The notes below the pieces were generated by a model, which was given only the letters and a program-made list of their open reading frames with translations, did not search any database and was not told the DNA's origin. Shown in pieces: positions 1 through 12,109 of a DNA stretch of 64,000 bases. Position numbers and translations under genes: made by a program. Source of the stretch: Hyalella azteca (lineage: Eukaryota; Arthropoda; Malacostraca; Amphipoda; Hyalellidae). Where the stretch lies: contig NW_025946916.1 of assembly GCF_000764305.2 (NCBI RefSeq), positions 86,464 through 150,463 on the forward strand, given 5' to 3'. How positions within the stretch are numbered: the stretch's first letter is position 1; every line of letters starts with the position of its first letter.

Positions 1-534
1 TAAGGTGCGATTAATGTCGTGTGTTGTTTGAATGTAGGTTTGTTTGAATGTAGGTAGCATTACGTAGCATAAATCCACACCCATCTCTGGCATTCGTGAA
101 CATGTGTGGAACCAATTCAATGTAAGAACCTACGATCTTCTCTGGATTAAAATGGTAAGTAAAATATGGGAAAATTAATTACAAACGAGATCTGACCGAT
201 ACCAAGTTAAAAGTTATTTTCAGTGCAACGCGAATTTCGGCAAAGGTTCTTTATTTTTACAACCAGGCATTTAGAAGGAATTTATCTGTTGACAAATTAG
301 AGTTTAATTAAAAAAAATTCAATAAATAAATCACAACTGAAATCCCACTGGCGAACTCGAATGCGGTAAATGAGATGTTTTATCATGGAGAGTTTAGACG
401 TCCTGGAACAAGCAAGGTCTCAGAAGATGTCAAATAAAATATAATAGAAACAATCACTTTGTTATCGCTAAAGCCTATTCTGCAAAAGAAACCTGTATAC
501 TCGATACGGACTTTGACATCAAGCTGAGCGATCG
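1..534. other. AT-rich upstream flank
   Basis: I see no gene here. The last in-frame TGA upstream of the long frame at 610-6084 is at 514-516. The stretch would hold the promoter and 5' untranslated region of that gene if it is expressed; I could not identify a convincing TATA box or initiator. Confidence 0.3.
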
Positions 535-609
535 ATGGCAGGCTCTTTCGTTCCGGGTCCTGATAGCGGCGAGAGCAGCACGCACACGCAGTTCTAAGCA
601 AGAGAAGAA

Positions 610-3600
610 ATGTTGTTTGTTCATTTGCTTCTCGGAGTTTTATTCGAGGAATTTCTGGCAATAGAAGGGGGCTCTGCTATAGCAAACGAATAGCACAATG
701 AGTCGCCTATCACTGATGCAATAGACTGCAAACTAACGTTGAAAGGCGGCAGCTACCGAGGAGAACGACGACATGCCGTTGTGAAAGGCATGCCGACAGC
801 TTGCATTCCATGGACTCGACCTAATTGGGAGTTCATGAGATATTAAAACCAAAACAACACTTTTGTGCTAAAAACGTTGCAGAATTTCAATGGCGTTGTG
901 CTTGAGTGGCTCAAATATGAGATGGACGAAGTCGGGCCGAAATGTCGCAACCCTGGAGCCATTTTCAGCACGCCACACTGCTTGACGATAGTGAATGATG
1001 TTGTAGAGCTTTCTCCTTGCACGGTGCCACTATGTGATGAGTAAATAGATAGCAAAACACACAGTAAGTGCGCAATAAACCTTGCTGGGGATTTGTACAC
1101 CACAAAAGTTTCTCCGTAATTTTCTAAGTATTTTACCCCGGTTCAGAATGAAAATTTTTGCAAGTAATACAGTAGCTCAAATTATTATGGACTGCATTAT
1201 CAAGGATACATCAAGCAAGGCGAAATTGGGGAAATTCCTTGCATTGTGCCAGACTGCGCCTCGGACCCTCGTTCTTTTGTAGTCAGCGGAGGATATTTCG
1301 TAGATTCGTGGTTCATGCTTCCTAATTTCAACTCATTGCTAGAATTAAATGTTAGAGGCTACACATAAAATTATTTTTCTGATTTACTAGTGCAGCTTCG
1401 AGTGACTCCCGACGAAGCTGACTCTGGAATAAATCTAGGGCTGACTGAGAAGCATTTTCATGTTGGTCATAAAGCGTTCTTGGCCGTATTAGATGCTGGT
1501 CACATTCCCGCCCTGACCAATTACATGGCAATGCTGGAAAACGATTCCATGTAAGTCGGAGACGGCATATACAAGACGGCGCATTGGCCATAGATCTTCC
1601 ATAGCGATGCATGGAGCTAGCTCAACCTTATAGTCAAGCACGGCAAAGTCGCGGCCTTCGACAAAAAATCTACGTCAACTAGACCCCACCTTATGTTATC
1701 TGCGGAACTTCTGACAGGTTTTCCGAGATGGATCAGATTATAATCTGATTTTATGACGGAAGTTTCCTTCGGCAACGTAACGAGGTCTGGATGCCCTGTA
1801 CTGTTAACGCTCTCAGAAAGAACTTCCCGGGGTTGGCAAAATGACAGGCGACTGCACGGTTACGGCTAATTGTAAGACCCTGTGAAATTTAATAAAATTA
1901 TTTAATATCCTCCTCTAGAGAAAATATCAGTAGCCTTGCAGGAAATGAAACATAAGACTCAAGGGATATTTTTCAAAGTTAAGGGTAATTTCCCAGATAT
2001 TAAAATGGATTTTTTTGTAAAAGGTTCAGCAGCGGAAGGAGCCTCGATAACTTTTTGTGTTAATCCCACTCGTGAAAATGGCTTGAGTTTCAATTTAGAC
2101 AGTCATCTACGGCTTTGCGTCTTCAAGGGAGAAAATTGCGAAGACTTATGGGAATGGAAAAAGTAAAAGGCCTAAGCAAGAGCATCAATCGATAGGCTCA
2201 AGAGGCCTCTATTGTCGCCAGTCTTTTGGACGAGATTTGTGATCAGACTCACTGATAAGAGCGCCTAAATTCATCGAAGTCTGGGACGCAACACGCACAA
2301 TAGCCGGCTTTCGTTGCTCTTTTCGATACACTTCACTGAATTCAAAGTCTTGCCTTACAGATTTGTTTCGTTTAAAGGGAATTTACATCAATGGACAGTT
2401 GATTGCATTCCTGATCTTATAGATGAGCATTAAAAACCTCCATTCTGTTCTTTGAAGACTCATCCACCTCTCATGGCCGGTATAGGTTATGAAGGAGAAG
2501 TTTTCTACGGCCTAAACCAAAATAACCAATTTGAGATGTGTAGGTCTTGGAGGTACGACTCTGATTAAACTTCGGAGTCCTTGCTCTCTGTTTTCCCTCC
2601 TATTCCAAATCCTGAAAAAGAGAAAATCGGTTAGCATTTCCTTTATGGTGCTGTCCCTCCCCATAACTTTTGCAGGAATTTACGAGGGGCGTACACGATT
2701 GCGCCAACCTGTGTTGGAATAAAGACAGGCTAAAAGCTTAAATGCTAAACTGCCTGCACGACAAGGCAACTACATCGTTACACGCTCCTTGGACTGGAAT
2801 ATCAAGGGAATTTGAGTCTTTCTCAGACTGGCAGAAAGTGCATTGCAGACGGTATGGCTCCGGCCAAATGTCATGCGCGACATGACGTAGCTTTAGGCAT
2901 CGCGTGCGAAGTCAAGGCAATATCTGCACTCACTAACCTCACTGAAACGTTCCTTGAGAGCTGCTCGGTTCCTGTACAAAGTGCCGTCGAGGCGAAAAGG
3001 CCATTCCACGAATTTGATGTCTTTGATGACAGCAAAGAACTGCTCAATATTCTTTATATTCAAGATGGATTTAAATTTGGAATTTTACCAGCTATGTTAG
3101 GGTTTATTAAATATTTATAAATTGTATTTTTGGATGATTAGTATCAAATTCGAGCAATTTTGGAACTGGGAGAAAGAAACTATGAAGCAAAGATATATGT
3201 TGAAAATAAACCGTGGCGGAAGTTACACAGAAATGTGCACAATGAAATGTTTCTGGAAAACAAAATAAAATATTTTGAACTCTTTCTTTCAAGGTAAAAG
3301 TGGCTGGTTTCAATTTTAGACCCAAAATCCTTGACGATTGAAAAAGAAATTATTTCATTCGACACCCGAAATGAACCCGAACTGGAGGACGTATCGTTTG
3401 TTCAATTCCGAACTGTTATTGCAACCGATGTGTATCACGATGCCTTCTACAATGTGTTCTCCAACGAGAAAACAGCATTGTTGAAAATTAAGCCTTGGTT
3501 TAGACTTTACTTTGACATCGAGCGTTGTCTTATACTGAAACTAGATAAAAGAAAACTGTCTCACTAGAGGAAAATTCCTAGACGTGTTGAAAATGAGACG

Positions 3601-6084
3601 GAAATTGCATTCCTCTTGCCTGAATCTAAAACGGAGGGTGACATATATGTGATGTTATATTAAAAGGGATATTAATACAACGAAAATATGGATTTTCATG
3701 CACCATCTCATGCCTTGGTCATTACAAGTAACTAAGGGAAAATTCATTGGCATTAAATTGAGAGATAATTACCCGCGACGTATTACAAGAAGCATGTTAC
3801 AGGAGAAAGCATTATGAGCGAATACGAATTAAGCAATTTATACGAAAATTAAGTGTGGCAGCAAATATCAGACTCTAATTAAGGAACAGTGTTGTTTTAA
3901 GCCAAAGGACGGCGATCCATTGGATCGATATCGTTTTCGCTTGTCCGCTAGACAGCCTCGATTTGGCTTGGTTTAGCCATCAATCTTTGTCCGGAAATAT
4001 TGAATAAAAGTTAAACTTCGGAAACTGCCTCAGCTCATTCGGCACATTTTCCGTGGTCCGTAAAATCATCGCTACCGTAGAATGTCAAAATTAGGAACGT
4101 GGGAGAATTGGCATCTGTCCAAAATCTAATGCAAAAAGGAAAGTCCGGATTATTAACGCAGACAGATTTTGATTCGTTCCATTAGGAGCTACGCTTAGAA
4201 GATTAAAGTTTTCGTTAGTCAAACTCAGAAGCTTTCAGCCAATCAGGAAAATATTACTTCCAAGGCAGAGCTTAAAAGCTAGGGGGGAAAGGAAGTCATG
4301 AGATCTCATTCTTCATAGAGAAACATGATGGTTCATTAGTTAAAGTTCCAGTTGGCCACGTTTTTGATACAGTAAACACGGCTCGAAAAAGATCAAATGA
4401 TGCTGAATTGGGTGAAGAAACTATTAACGAATATCAAAAGCTGAAGCTTCTCCTCGGTGCTTACTTTACAACTTTAGAGTCCCTGCCAGACGAATGCAAG
4501 CCTCCTCTGTGGCTAAATTAATGGACATTGATGCTTAAGAGTCGTCCTGAACCCCAAGACGACTTAATTCCAGTTACAGTAGTACATGGAAATTCATATT
4601 CTCCTAATAGCTTTCTAATGAATAATTACTGGCGACTGAGTTCTTCTACGAGGCGGTCTTAAGTCATCGTTCGCTAAGACAGCTGCTAGGTTCCTTCTCT
4701 CGAGTAAAACCGTGTTCCTGGCAGAGGGAAATGGACGAATTAAAAAAGTTGGTGTTCCAAGGACTGCGACACGGGTTATGGATACGACGAATGGACCTGC
4801 GTTAATGTCACCATCAAAGACGACCTTTGCCAGCTTAATGGAAGTCACTAGCATCGAAGAATTTAACGCGAAGAACACGTCTGTAATGTGTTCCAGTGCG
4901 GGCATCTGCCAGAAGACCTCGAAAATGAACTGAAGTTTGTCGTCGCAAAACACATGCAAATGAAGGTGGTGCGTGAAGGAGAAAAAACTACTGCATCGTG
5001 CCTTTCATCGTTGCTCATAAGTATTCATTAAGACCAAAGATTCAGCGGAAAAATAAAAATATTCTGGTACAAAGGAGACAAACCGCATAGAGGCAATATT
5101 TCCAGCACCGGGGAACTAATATTTGGAAAAACTTCTGCTCAAGATTCCGGTCTGTATCAGTGTTTGCTCTCCATCAGTCCCACTCAAGCAGGCTTCGTCG
5201 ACCCTCAGAAACGGCAAATCTACTTAGCAAGTTTACAAAGTTTGGTAGTTCGAAGTTAACGAGCAACCCATCGTGTATTGTTGGGCGAGGACTTCAGCTT
5301 TGAACTTGGAGTGTCGGCATACTGTTAACCTTCTGGCTACGACTGTATTACAGTGCTCGTGAAGAGAACTGAATACGAGTGGGCAACCATAAGAAAGAGT
5401 GAACATTATGTCCGTAACATTACTCTTGTGAACGTTGAAGAAAATATGCTGGGTGAGTACCTGGTTTGCGTTTCACGGTACGACAAACTGAATGAATCAG
5501 AGAAGAATCTGTCATTAACGAAAAATTTCAATGAGCTTCTATGCGTACAATATTATAACCTACAGGAATCATAGTGGCTCACACATTTGAACAAAATAAT
5601 CGTATACGTCAATGGCCACGAATTGTCTATTTACGCAGCCACTCATCCGTACCTGACGGCCCTTCTGGTTCTGCTGACAGTCATATTATGGATCGCCATG
5701 ATTTTCTGCTCCGATATAATGGAGCGCTTCGATAAATCAGCAGGAGACAATGAAGCGAAACGACGGGCGAGGACCCAGCTTCTGAACATGAGGACGGGCT
5801 ACCCTCTTACTCCATACTAGGAACAATTGATGCGTGACTAAGAATTGGAAGCTAATAAGAAAGAAAAGTAAGCTAAATTCTGGGCGTTTTTGCGGCTTTT
5901 CACTCGCTTCTGGGAGAGAGATGCGTCCGAGGAAATTGATGCGGCGTAGCAAGGGCTTGATGCTCTTCAGGAGTTAAATTTGTCATTTAGTGACGTTGAA
6001 TATAAGAAAATTTTTGGCGACGTCACGAGTTCAAACTTTTCTTCTGGAAATTTTAGAAATTTGCCTTTAAATTACGGTTCATGA
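610..6084 (+). CDS. Kringle/Ig-type single-pass membrane protein in a frame containing TAA and TAG
   Basis: Read from ATG 610 (or ATG 535), this frame has no TGA until 6082-6084, yet contains 56 TAA/TAG codons (about 41 TAA, 15 TAG) and no frameshift. With those read as amino acids the product is about 1,824 residues. Residues 1-17 (MLFVHLLLGVLFEEFLA) resemble a signal peptide. Cysteines at residues 40, 65, 112, 124, 137 and 142, with YRG after C1 and CRNP at C3, follow kringle spacing. A second set lies at 613, 644, 688, 701, 712 and 716 (CRSW, NFCRNL). Around 5041-5165 an Ig-like module shows FWYKGD...DSGLYQC; a weaker second one lies at 5281-5475. A hydrophobic helix at 5656-5715 precedes a charged tail. 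Kringle plus Ig suggests an animal receptor or adhesion protein (inference). A pseudogene would be expected to show TGA and frameshifts; other explanations are sense reassignment, read-through or editing. The translated fate is unknown. Confidence 0.6.
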
Positions 6085-8431
6085 GTTAAAGAGTAGCAGT
6101 GCGCTGTCAGCATGCATGTTAGTAAATTTCATGTTGGCCAAAAAAGATTTTTCGTCTGGTATTTTGTAAAATGCTTTTTTTTGCAGGTTGAGAATCAAGA
6201 TAGATTATTTATTTTTTATTGTAAATGATTAATATTGTGCTTGAACATAACATTTTAACATCGTATTTCGTGAGAAATCATTTATATACTCGAAAATAAG
6301 TTTAATTTTTAAATAAATGCAATTGCGACTGTTTATTTGAGTTTTTGGCATAAACGTACTTCGTAGGTATAATTCGTACTAATTTTTCTGTCTCTACATA
6401 AAATTTCCTCATATTTTAAAAATCTACATGAAAATATATTTGTAGTCTAATGCATCCGCTCTAAATTTAGATTACTAATAAATGCTTCACTTATACTCAG
6501 GAACCTGCTGGCTATAATGTTGATTTCCCGACGGTCATTGAGCGAGGGGCTCAATTTTTCTCGCTCTTCCCTGAATGATCGACTAATATTTTTCAGTGTT
6601 CCTCTTAAATGATGGATTTTTCATGCTACTCTGAAATGATGGCTCGAAATTTTCCGGCACCGCTCCTTAATTTCCGGGAAACACGGACCAATTTATCACT
6701 CTTTTTGGAACGCTACGTTCCGCTCAAAGGCAAGAGCTCCTTTGTTCTCAACGAGCTTTTGCTCAAGGGCTCTAAAGGATCGTCCACTCGGGGTAATTCC
6801 AGGTGAACATTGCTCGACAATCTTGGACACGGATGCATATTTCAGGGTAATACTTGAATAAAAGTAACGCAACTTTGTGGAATGAATTAAATTTCAGGGT
6901 AATTATTGAGTAATACTAACTCAACATTATAGAGTAAATTGAAATGGAGACACGGGGAGATTTGTCATGCGAAAAATTGACCATTTAGAACGACAACAGC
7001 AGCCATATGACAGCTGATTAGTGAGGCAGCTGCGCAATTATTCAGTTGCTTTGTCTGTAATTTGGCAGTTATAACTTAGCTGATTGTGCCCTATTGATAG
7101 CAAACAGAGTTTCAAACGTCGGGAGTCAACTTGTAAATGTAGTTGCCGCATTTATGGTAAACATTGCTGAGTTAAAAGATATTTGCTAACATTGTTTAGC
7201 GATTTATGAATCAATTATATTTATATTTATTTAGAACGTCTGATTTTGAAACACATTCTTTGAGTATCCAGTCATTTACTGTAGTGAATGATATGATATG
7301 AATGATAGAAATGATACATTCAATGTAGTACCACATGGATTTTCATATTATATATAGAGTATTACGGCGTTAATTACTCGGGAACGATAATAGAGTACCA
7401 CGTAGATATTATTACTGAAAAGATACTATTTACGAAAGTGATACCGTATTAAAGGTTATAAGGTTTCATGAATGACGTATATTCGTGACTTTAGATTTAG
7501 TAAACACAGTATGTGAAGTGTCTTCCAGGAAGGCATAGATTTTAAACAAAATGGTATATAGTTTGAAAAATCATGAAAAGCTATTGAGATCTTAATTGTC
7601 GTATATTGAATGATTACTCGGTAATTTTTTCAAAAAGGGGGAAGGTTTTAGAAGTAAAATTCACTTGAACAGATCCGTTTTGGTGTGTTATGCAAAATTT
7701 ATTTTAAAATGGATCTCAAGAATCTATCGCTCATTTCAGCTAATTCTGGAAATAAGGAATTCTATAACGAACAATTTTTTTTGGAAGAGCATCAAGCAGC
7801 TGGCTACCCAGTGAAAATTTACAGACGCGGCAGCTTTTGATTTGGATTACCAGAAGCTGGGGCGACTCTAAATTTTGTTAAATCACGGGAAATAAATTTT
7901 TGTTTAGTGTACCGCCGCAGATTCTCAGTGTGATACTTTGCCTGCCCGAGTCCCAAAAAGATATCCAGGAAGTCATCATTTAAGCCTAACGCCAAAATAT
8001 TTAAGGTATAGCAAGAGCGCAGCAGAAATACGTAGCAAGGAAAGCGTTGAGCTGAGCAAACTGCTGCACATCGAGGGGGCGTTCGAGCAAACAAAGGCCA
8101 GCATAGCTAATGAGCATGACTTGCTCTGCAACTCCTTTGTTCTTATCAGGCTTCGTGCTGAGATTAACGCACTTCCTATGTAAACTTTCTAACTCGCTCT
8201 CGTGATAAGCTTTCTGGCAGCCGCTAAGAATTTAATCAGATGCAATGGAATTAAATTCTTAAATTCTAACCGTCTATTTACTATTTAGCAGTCCAATTAT
8301 GTAATGTTATTAGCCACGAAAAAATTGTCCGGGATTTTCTACGTTTAAGCCTAAAACCTGAGATAAAAGTGTTGTAAAATTAATGTGTTCTTTGCAACTT
8401 TGTACTGATTTCACACACTTTCCGCTATTCT
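6085..8431. other. AT-rich intergenic stretch
   Basis: Mostly A/T-rich, with no recognisable gene. A short protein-like frame from ATG 7709 (through FYNEQFFLEEHQAAGYPVKI) is broken by TGA and TAG codons within 45 to 75 codons. The short frame at 6609-6806 resembles nothing I know. Confidence 0.4.
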
Positions 8432-8615
8432 TAGCGCATTTTCTCATTTATGAAAATGCGCTCATTTCTCATTTATGAAAAAAATGCACTATTGTGCTCG
8501 CCATGTCCGTCTCTCCGTCTGTCCGTCTGTCCGTCTGTCCGTGACTTCATGTTTTCGTCGACGAGAAAATGCGCTCTCTGTCACTCACTGATGTGAGTAC
8601 TGAGTTATATTTTTT
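8432..8615 (-). mobile_element. Palindrome-core MITE, copy 1
   Basis: This is an inverted copy of the elements at 13486-13637 and 18348-18510. All three are bounded by AGCGCATTTTCTC on one side and its complement near the other, contain a (GACGGACA)n-type tract, and carry an ACTCACTG..AGTGAGT palindromic block beside the terminal motif. There is no coding capacity. A small non-autonomous DNA element is the most likely identity. The local duplication of the ATTTATGAAAATGCGCTC end makes this copy longer. Confidence 0.6.
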
Positions 8616-8784
8616 AGGTAACAAGCAGCATTAAAAGTTACCAAAAAAAGTGTTGTTCACAGTAGAGGAAAAATTTAAAAATATTATTCCTTTTCATGAA
8701 TATCGAAAAGGAACCCTACGATCTTTGAAACCGAGCCGAGCCGATGCAAACCTGCATGAATTTTTTGTATGAATCAGCAAAGAA

Positions 8785-8880
8785 ATGAGTGAAGCTTTGT
8801 TCCAATTGCGATGTAGTTTTTGCCCTTTTGTGGTTCATCCTGATTCAGTTTGGTACGTCCTGATTTGGATATGCGTATCG
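8785..8880 (+). repeat. Dispersed repeat, GTCCAAATAGTGATG family, diverged copy
   Basis: The stretch around TTTTTGCCCTT..GTTCATCCTGA..CAGTTTGG recurs at 10207-10300 and 46012-46075, and in weaker form near 18675 and 37345. It is probably a fragment of an old transposon; no end or coding domain is visible. Confidence 0.4.
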
Positions 8881-9704
8881 ATGCTACATTCACTATCGGC
8901 TCGTGATATAGGTTAGAGTGTATCACGATTAAGTCAGTATGACCAATTCATTTATGTGACTGAAATGCTAATTACGTTTCTTGTAGCAAGAGCGGCCACA
9001 GCAGCCAGTTGCTTTGCCAAGGAAGCCAACATGCGTGGCAACATTTCCAGAATGAATTTTTGGAAGCTTATTGGAAATATTTTATATTTTATATAATATA
9101 TTATATATATTATATATTAACTGGCCCTCCAGCGTGGCCTGGGGCTACTACGTCTGAAACACATAATTAGGATACCAAGTTATCTCATTATACATTAAGG
9201 AACTTACTAATGCAAAGAAACTAGATTCACTACTCAAATTTAGCAACCGTTATTCTTATATTATCGCTGAAAAAATTAGGATTTGATTTATGTCCAAATC
9301 CTAGATAAATTTACACAAGTAGTTACATATTTAAAATGATTTTTTTAATTTAACCTTAAAGTAATTTTTTTAATTTTTTAAATCTTTAATTTAGTTTTTA
9401 ATCTTTTTGTAATTTTTTTAATTTTTTTAATCTTTAATATGATCATATATTTCATTTGGAGTAGATTGAGTTTTGTACAACATTTGATATTATGCATTTT
9501 CCTAGCGCGTTTTTATTGGGGCAATGATTGCAACAAAACAATTTTGTTGGAAAACATCCAGTCAATTTTTAATATTGGAGATGCAAACCAATTTCGTTAT
9601 TGTTAAATTTTCAATAAGGTATTCCGAATTAATATTCAATACATTGAACACAAGACTATAACTCACTTGTATTTCTAATACGCAGGAATAATAGGATGGG
9701 GAAA

Positions 9705-9860
9705 AGCATTAAAATATGTTTTGAAATGAATCAACATCACTTGATTAAATCGAGTACTGTTAAGAAACCATTAAAATATGAAAACATTAAAATATCATTT
9801 GAAATTAATCAACATTACTTGATAAAATCGAGTAATGTTAAGAAAAAATTGATACCTTAG
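9705..9860. repeat. Two-copy tandem duplication, ~75 bp
   Basis: Two adjacent imperfect copies, each containing ATTAAAATAT..GAAAT.AATCAACAT..ACTTGAT.AAATCGAGTA.TGTTAAGAAA. It lies in AT-rich non-coding DNA. Confidence 0.6.
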
Positions 9861-10016
9861 TTGAGTTGCATCGTCAGCAAATAATAAAACTTTAACTTTA
9901 ACTTAAATTCACTTTTTATATAAAAAAATCATCGTTTACCAGCTAGGTTGCTTGTTTAAGTTGCCGCTTATCTGTTGAATTTCCTTAACATTTCATCAGG
10001 ATTATTATCTATAGGC

Positions 10017-10165
10017 CAGGGGCCATACTTTCAAAACTCGCTAACTGAACGTAAGTACTTACGCCCTATTTCTTGTCTATGATTGGTGGATTTTGCTTGA
10101 AAGGCCGTCAATGATTGGCTGATGAACTCACGATCTCTTAACTTTTTTTGAAAGTTATGGCCCTG
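10017..10165 (+). mobile_element. CAGGG-ended MITE, copy 1
   Basis: The left end CAGGGGCCATACTTTCAAAA is mirrored by the right end TTTTGAAAGTTATGGCCCTG. A second copy in reverse orientation is at 56737-56893, with the shared core TTGCTTGAAAGGC.GTCAATGATTGGCTGATGAA. The CAGGG terminus resembles hAT-type ends (family knowledge). No convincing target duplication could be defined and there is no coding capacity. Confidence 0.65.
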
Positions 10166-10206
10166 AACTTCACATATTCACTGAGATTTCCTGCTTTACT
10201 AGAGAA

Positions 10207-10350
10207 ATGTGTGAAGCAATTTGTCCAAATAGTGATGCGCTTTTTGCCCTTGTGTGCGTCATCCTGACCCAGTTTGGAGCGGCCTGTATTATAATGTTGT
10301 TAAAGAATAGGGAATTAATCGATAACTGTCGCAAACGTACTTTGATCTCT
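10207..10350 (+). repeat. Dispersed repeat, GTCCAAATAGTGATG family
   Basis: GTCCAAATAGTGATGCGCTT and CCTGACCCAGTTTGG match the copy at 46012-46075 closely. The downstream AACTGTCG.AAA..ACTTTGATC block recurs at about 11123-11180. A 63-codon frame covers it but is probably incidental. Confidence 0.45.
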
Positions 10351-11783
10351 AACGAAGCCGAGATATATGTAAATTTTTCGCTATTAATATGTAATTAAGA
10401 AGATGTATTTTCTATGTAATTACACAAAGAAATATGTATATTTTTCACAATTGCTTCACTAACTTTGCGTCTGCGAAGAAATAAGTCTTTGCAAATTAGG
10501 TAATGCAAGATTCAACCATGAACCCACGTCGATTTTCTTTGGAAAGACTCCACCCATTCTGCAGTATTATAAATATTACAAGATTCTCATACTTTTTCTT
10601 CAGTTACATAGAATTCATCACTATGACGTGTATCAAAAAAGGCCACCTTCATTTCAAAATCCGTAATGTGATTTTTGCTCTTTCTTCTTAATTTTGTGGT
10701 TTTGTTTGCAATCTATGAGATATCAACAAACCACAACTATGACATATGCTAGAGAAAAAGACTTCACAGAGTTTTTCTTTATCTATTCTATTTTGGTCCT
10801 CCTAAACTTAAATCTTCCAATCGTTTTCAACGTTGGTGTCAAACTAATTTGCACACATTAGTTTGTCATAGAATATACGTATGTATGTAAAAACACATTA
10901 CTCCTAAGAAATAATTTAATACTGATATTCACATAATTAAAATCTATGCGTTCTGAAACTATAACTCAATGTTATTGTTCGCGTTAAATAACTCAAAAGT
11001 CCGTAAAAGTAGTTTGAAAAAATTAGTTATAACTGAAAGCACACAGTCTAGACTCTAGACCATTAAATGAGTTGTGAAGAGAAATGATATAAGTGGGGCA
11101 AAATCATTAGACTTTTGGCTTGTAACTGTCGTAAATAGACTTTGATCATCACCAAACTCAAGAAATATGTAAATTTAACGCCTGCGTAGTGGCTGTAGTA
11201 ATAACAGGTATGTAGGTTCAGTCGTTGGGAAAAATGATGTATCAGAACTACTTCCGTTCCCAGTTCGTACTGAGGGTGAAAAAGTGTGTCATTAGTCAGA
11301 CAATTTGCCCCATTCATTTATCTTAGTGTAGCGTCAGATGTGAGGCAGTCTTACAAGCCTTTATTTTCAAAAGTATTACTTACGTTAAAATTTTTAATTT
11401 TATTAGAAAAAATTTTATTAAATTTTTTATTTAAAAAGTATTACTTTACTTTAAATATAGTAAGATCCAACTTTGTAAAACATTTTTATGCGCTGAAAGT
11501 CCGACACCGGGAAAAATTTTGTGTTCATAATTCGGAAATAAAATTTATCCGTGCAGCGATTTAAGTTTTGTACTTAATTTAAGAAAATGGAATTCAAGCC
11601 GAATCTATAATTCAAATGCAATTTACGATGATAATTATAATAATAACGTTACTGAGAAGATTTACTACATAAATAAATCGTTAAAATTTTTTCTATTTAG
11701 TAAATCAATCACATGATTAATAATCAACATCATCTACGATTGTACTCATAATGGTAAATATTACAACGTAGGAAATTAATGCC

Positions 11784-11885
11784 AACGGGTCCACGGCCTT
11801 ATCAGCCGTGGACCCGTTACATCACTGCCGTATCAGCCGTGGACCCGTTACCTCACTGCCATATCAGCCGTGGACCCGTTACCTC
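11784..11885. repeat. 31-bp tandem repeat with a perfect hairpin
   Basis: Three units contain GCCGTGGACCCGTTAC. The first unit sits opposite its own complement: AACGGGTCCACGGC (11784-11797) and GCCGTGGACCCGTT (11805-11818) form a 14-bp stem with a 7-nt loop. The array runs into an N at 11886. Confidence 0.7.
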
Positions 11886-11886
11886 N

Positions 11887-11980
11887 GGTCTAGGACACCA
11901 GGTGATGGTCTCGGACACCAGGTGATGGTCTAGGACACCAGGTGATGGTCTAGGACACCAGGTGATGGTCTAGGACACTG
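11887..11980. repeat. 20-bp tandem repeat after an assembly gap
   Basis: About five copies of GGTCTAGGACACCAGGTGAT follow the N at 11886. The two different arrays on either side of the N suggest a collapsed or bridged gap. Confidence 0.75.
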
Positions 11981-12047
11981 AATTTCACACCGACGAAGGC
12001 AGACCAAATCACCACAGGACGTGTGCTGAGCGACAGCCAGGATGGCA

Positions 12048-12105
12048 TCTGACGCGCCTCAATTATGAGGGACAGGGCGCCTCAATTATGAGGGACGGGC
12101 GAAAT
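12048..12105. repeat. 27-bp direct duplication
   Basis: GCGCCTCAATTATGAGGGAC occurs twice in direct succession. Confidence 0.6.
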
Positions 12106-12109
12106 TCAT

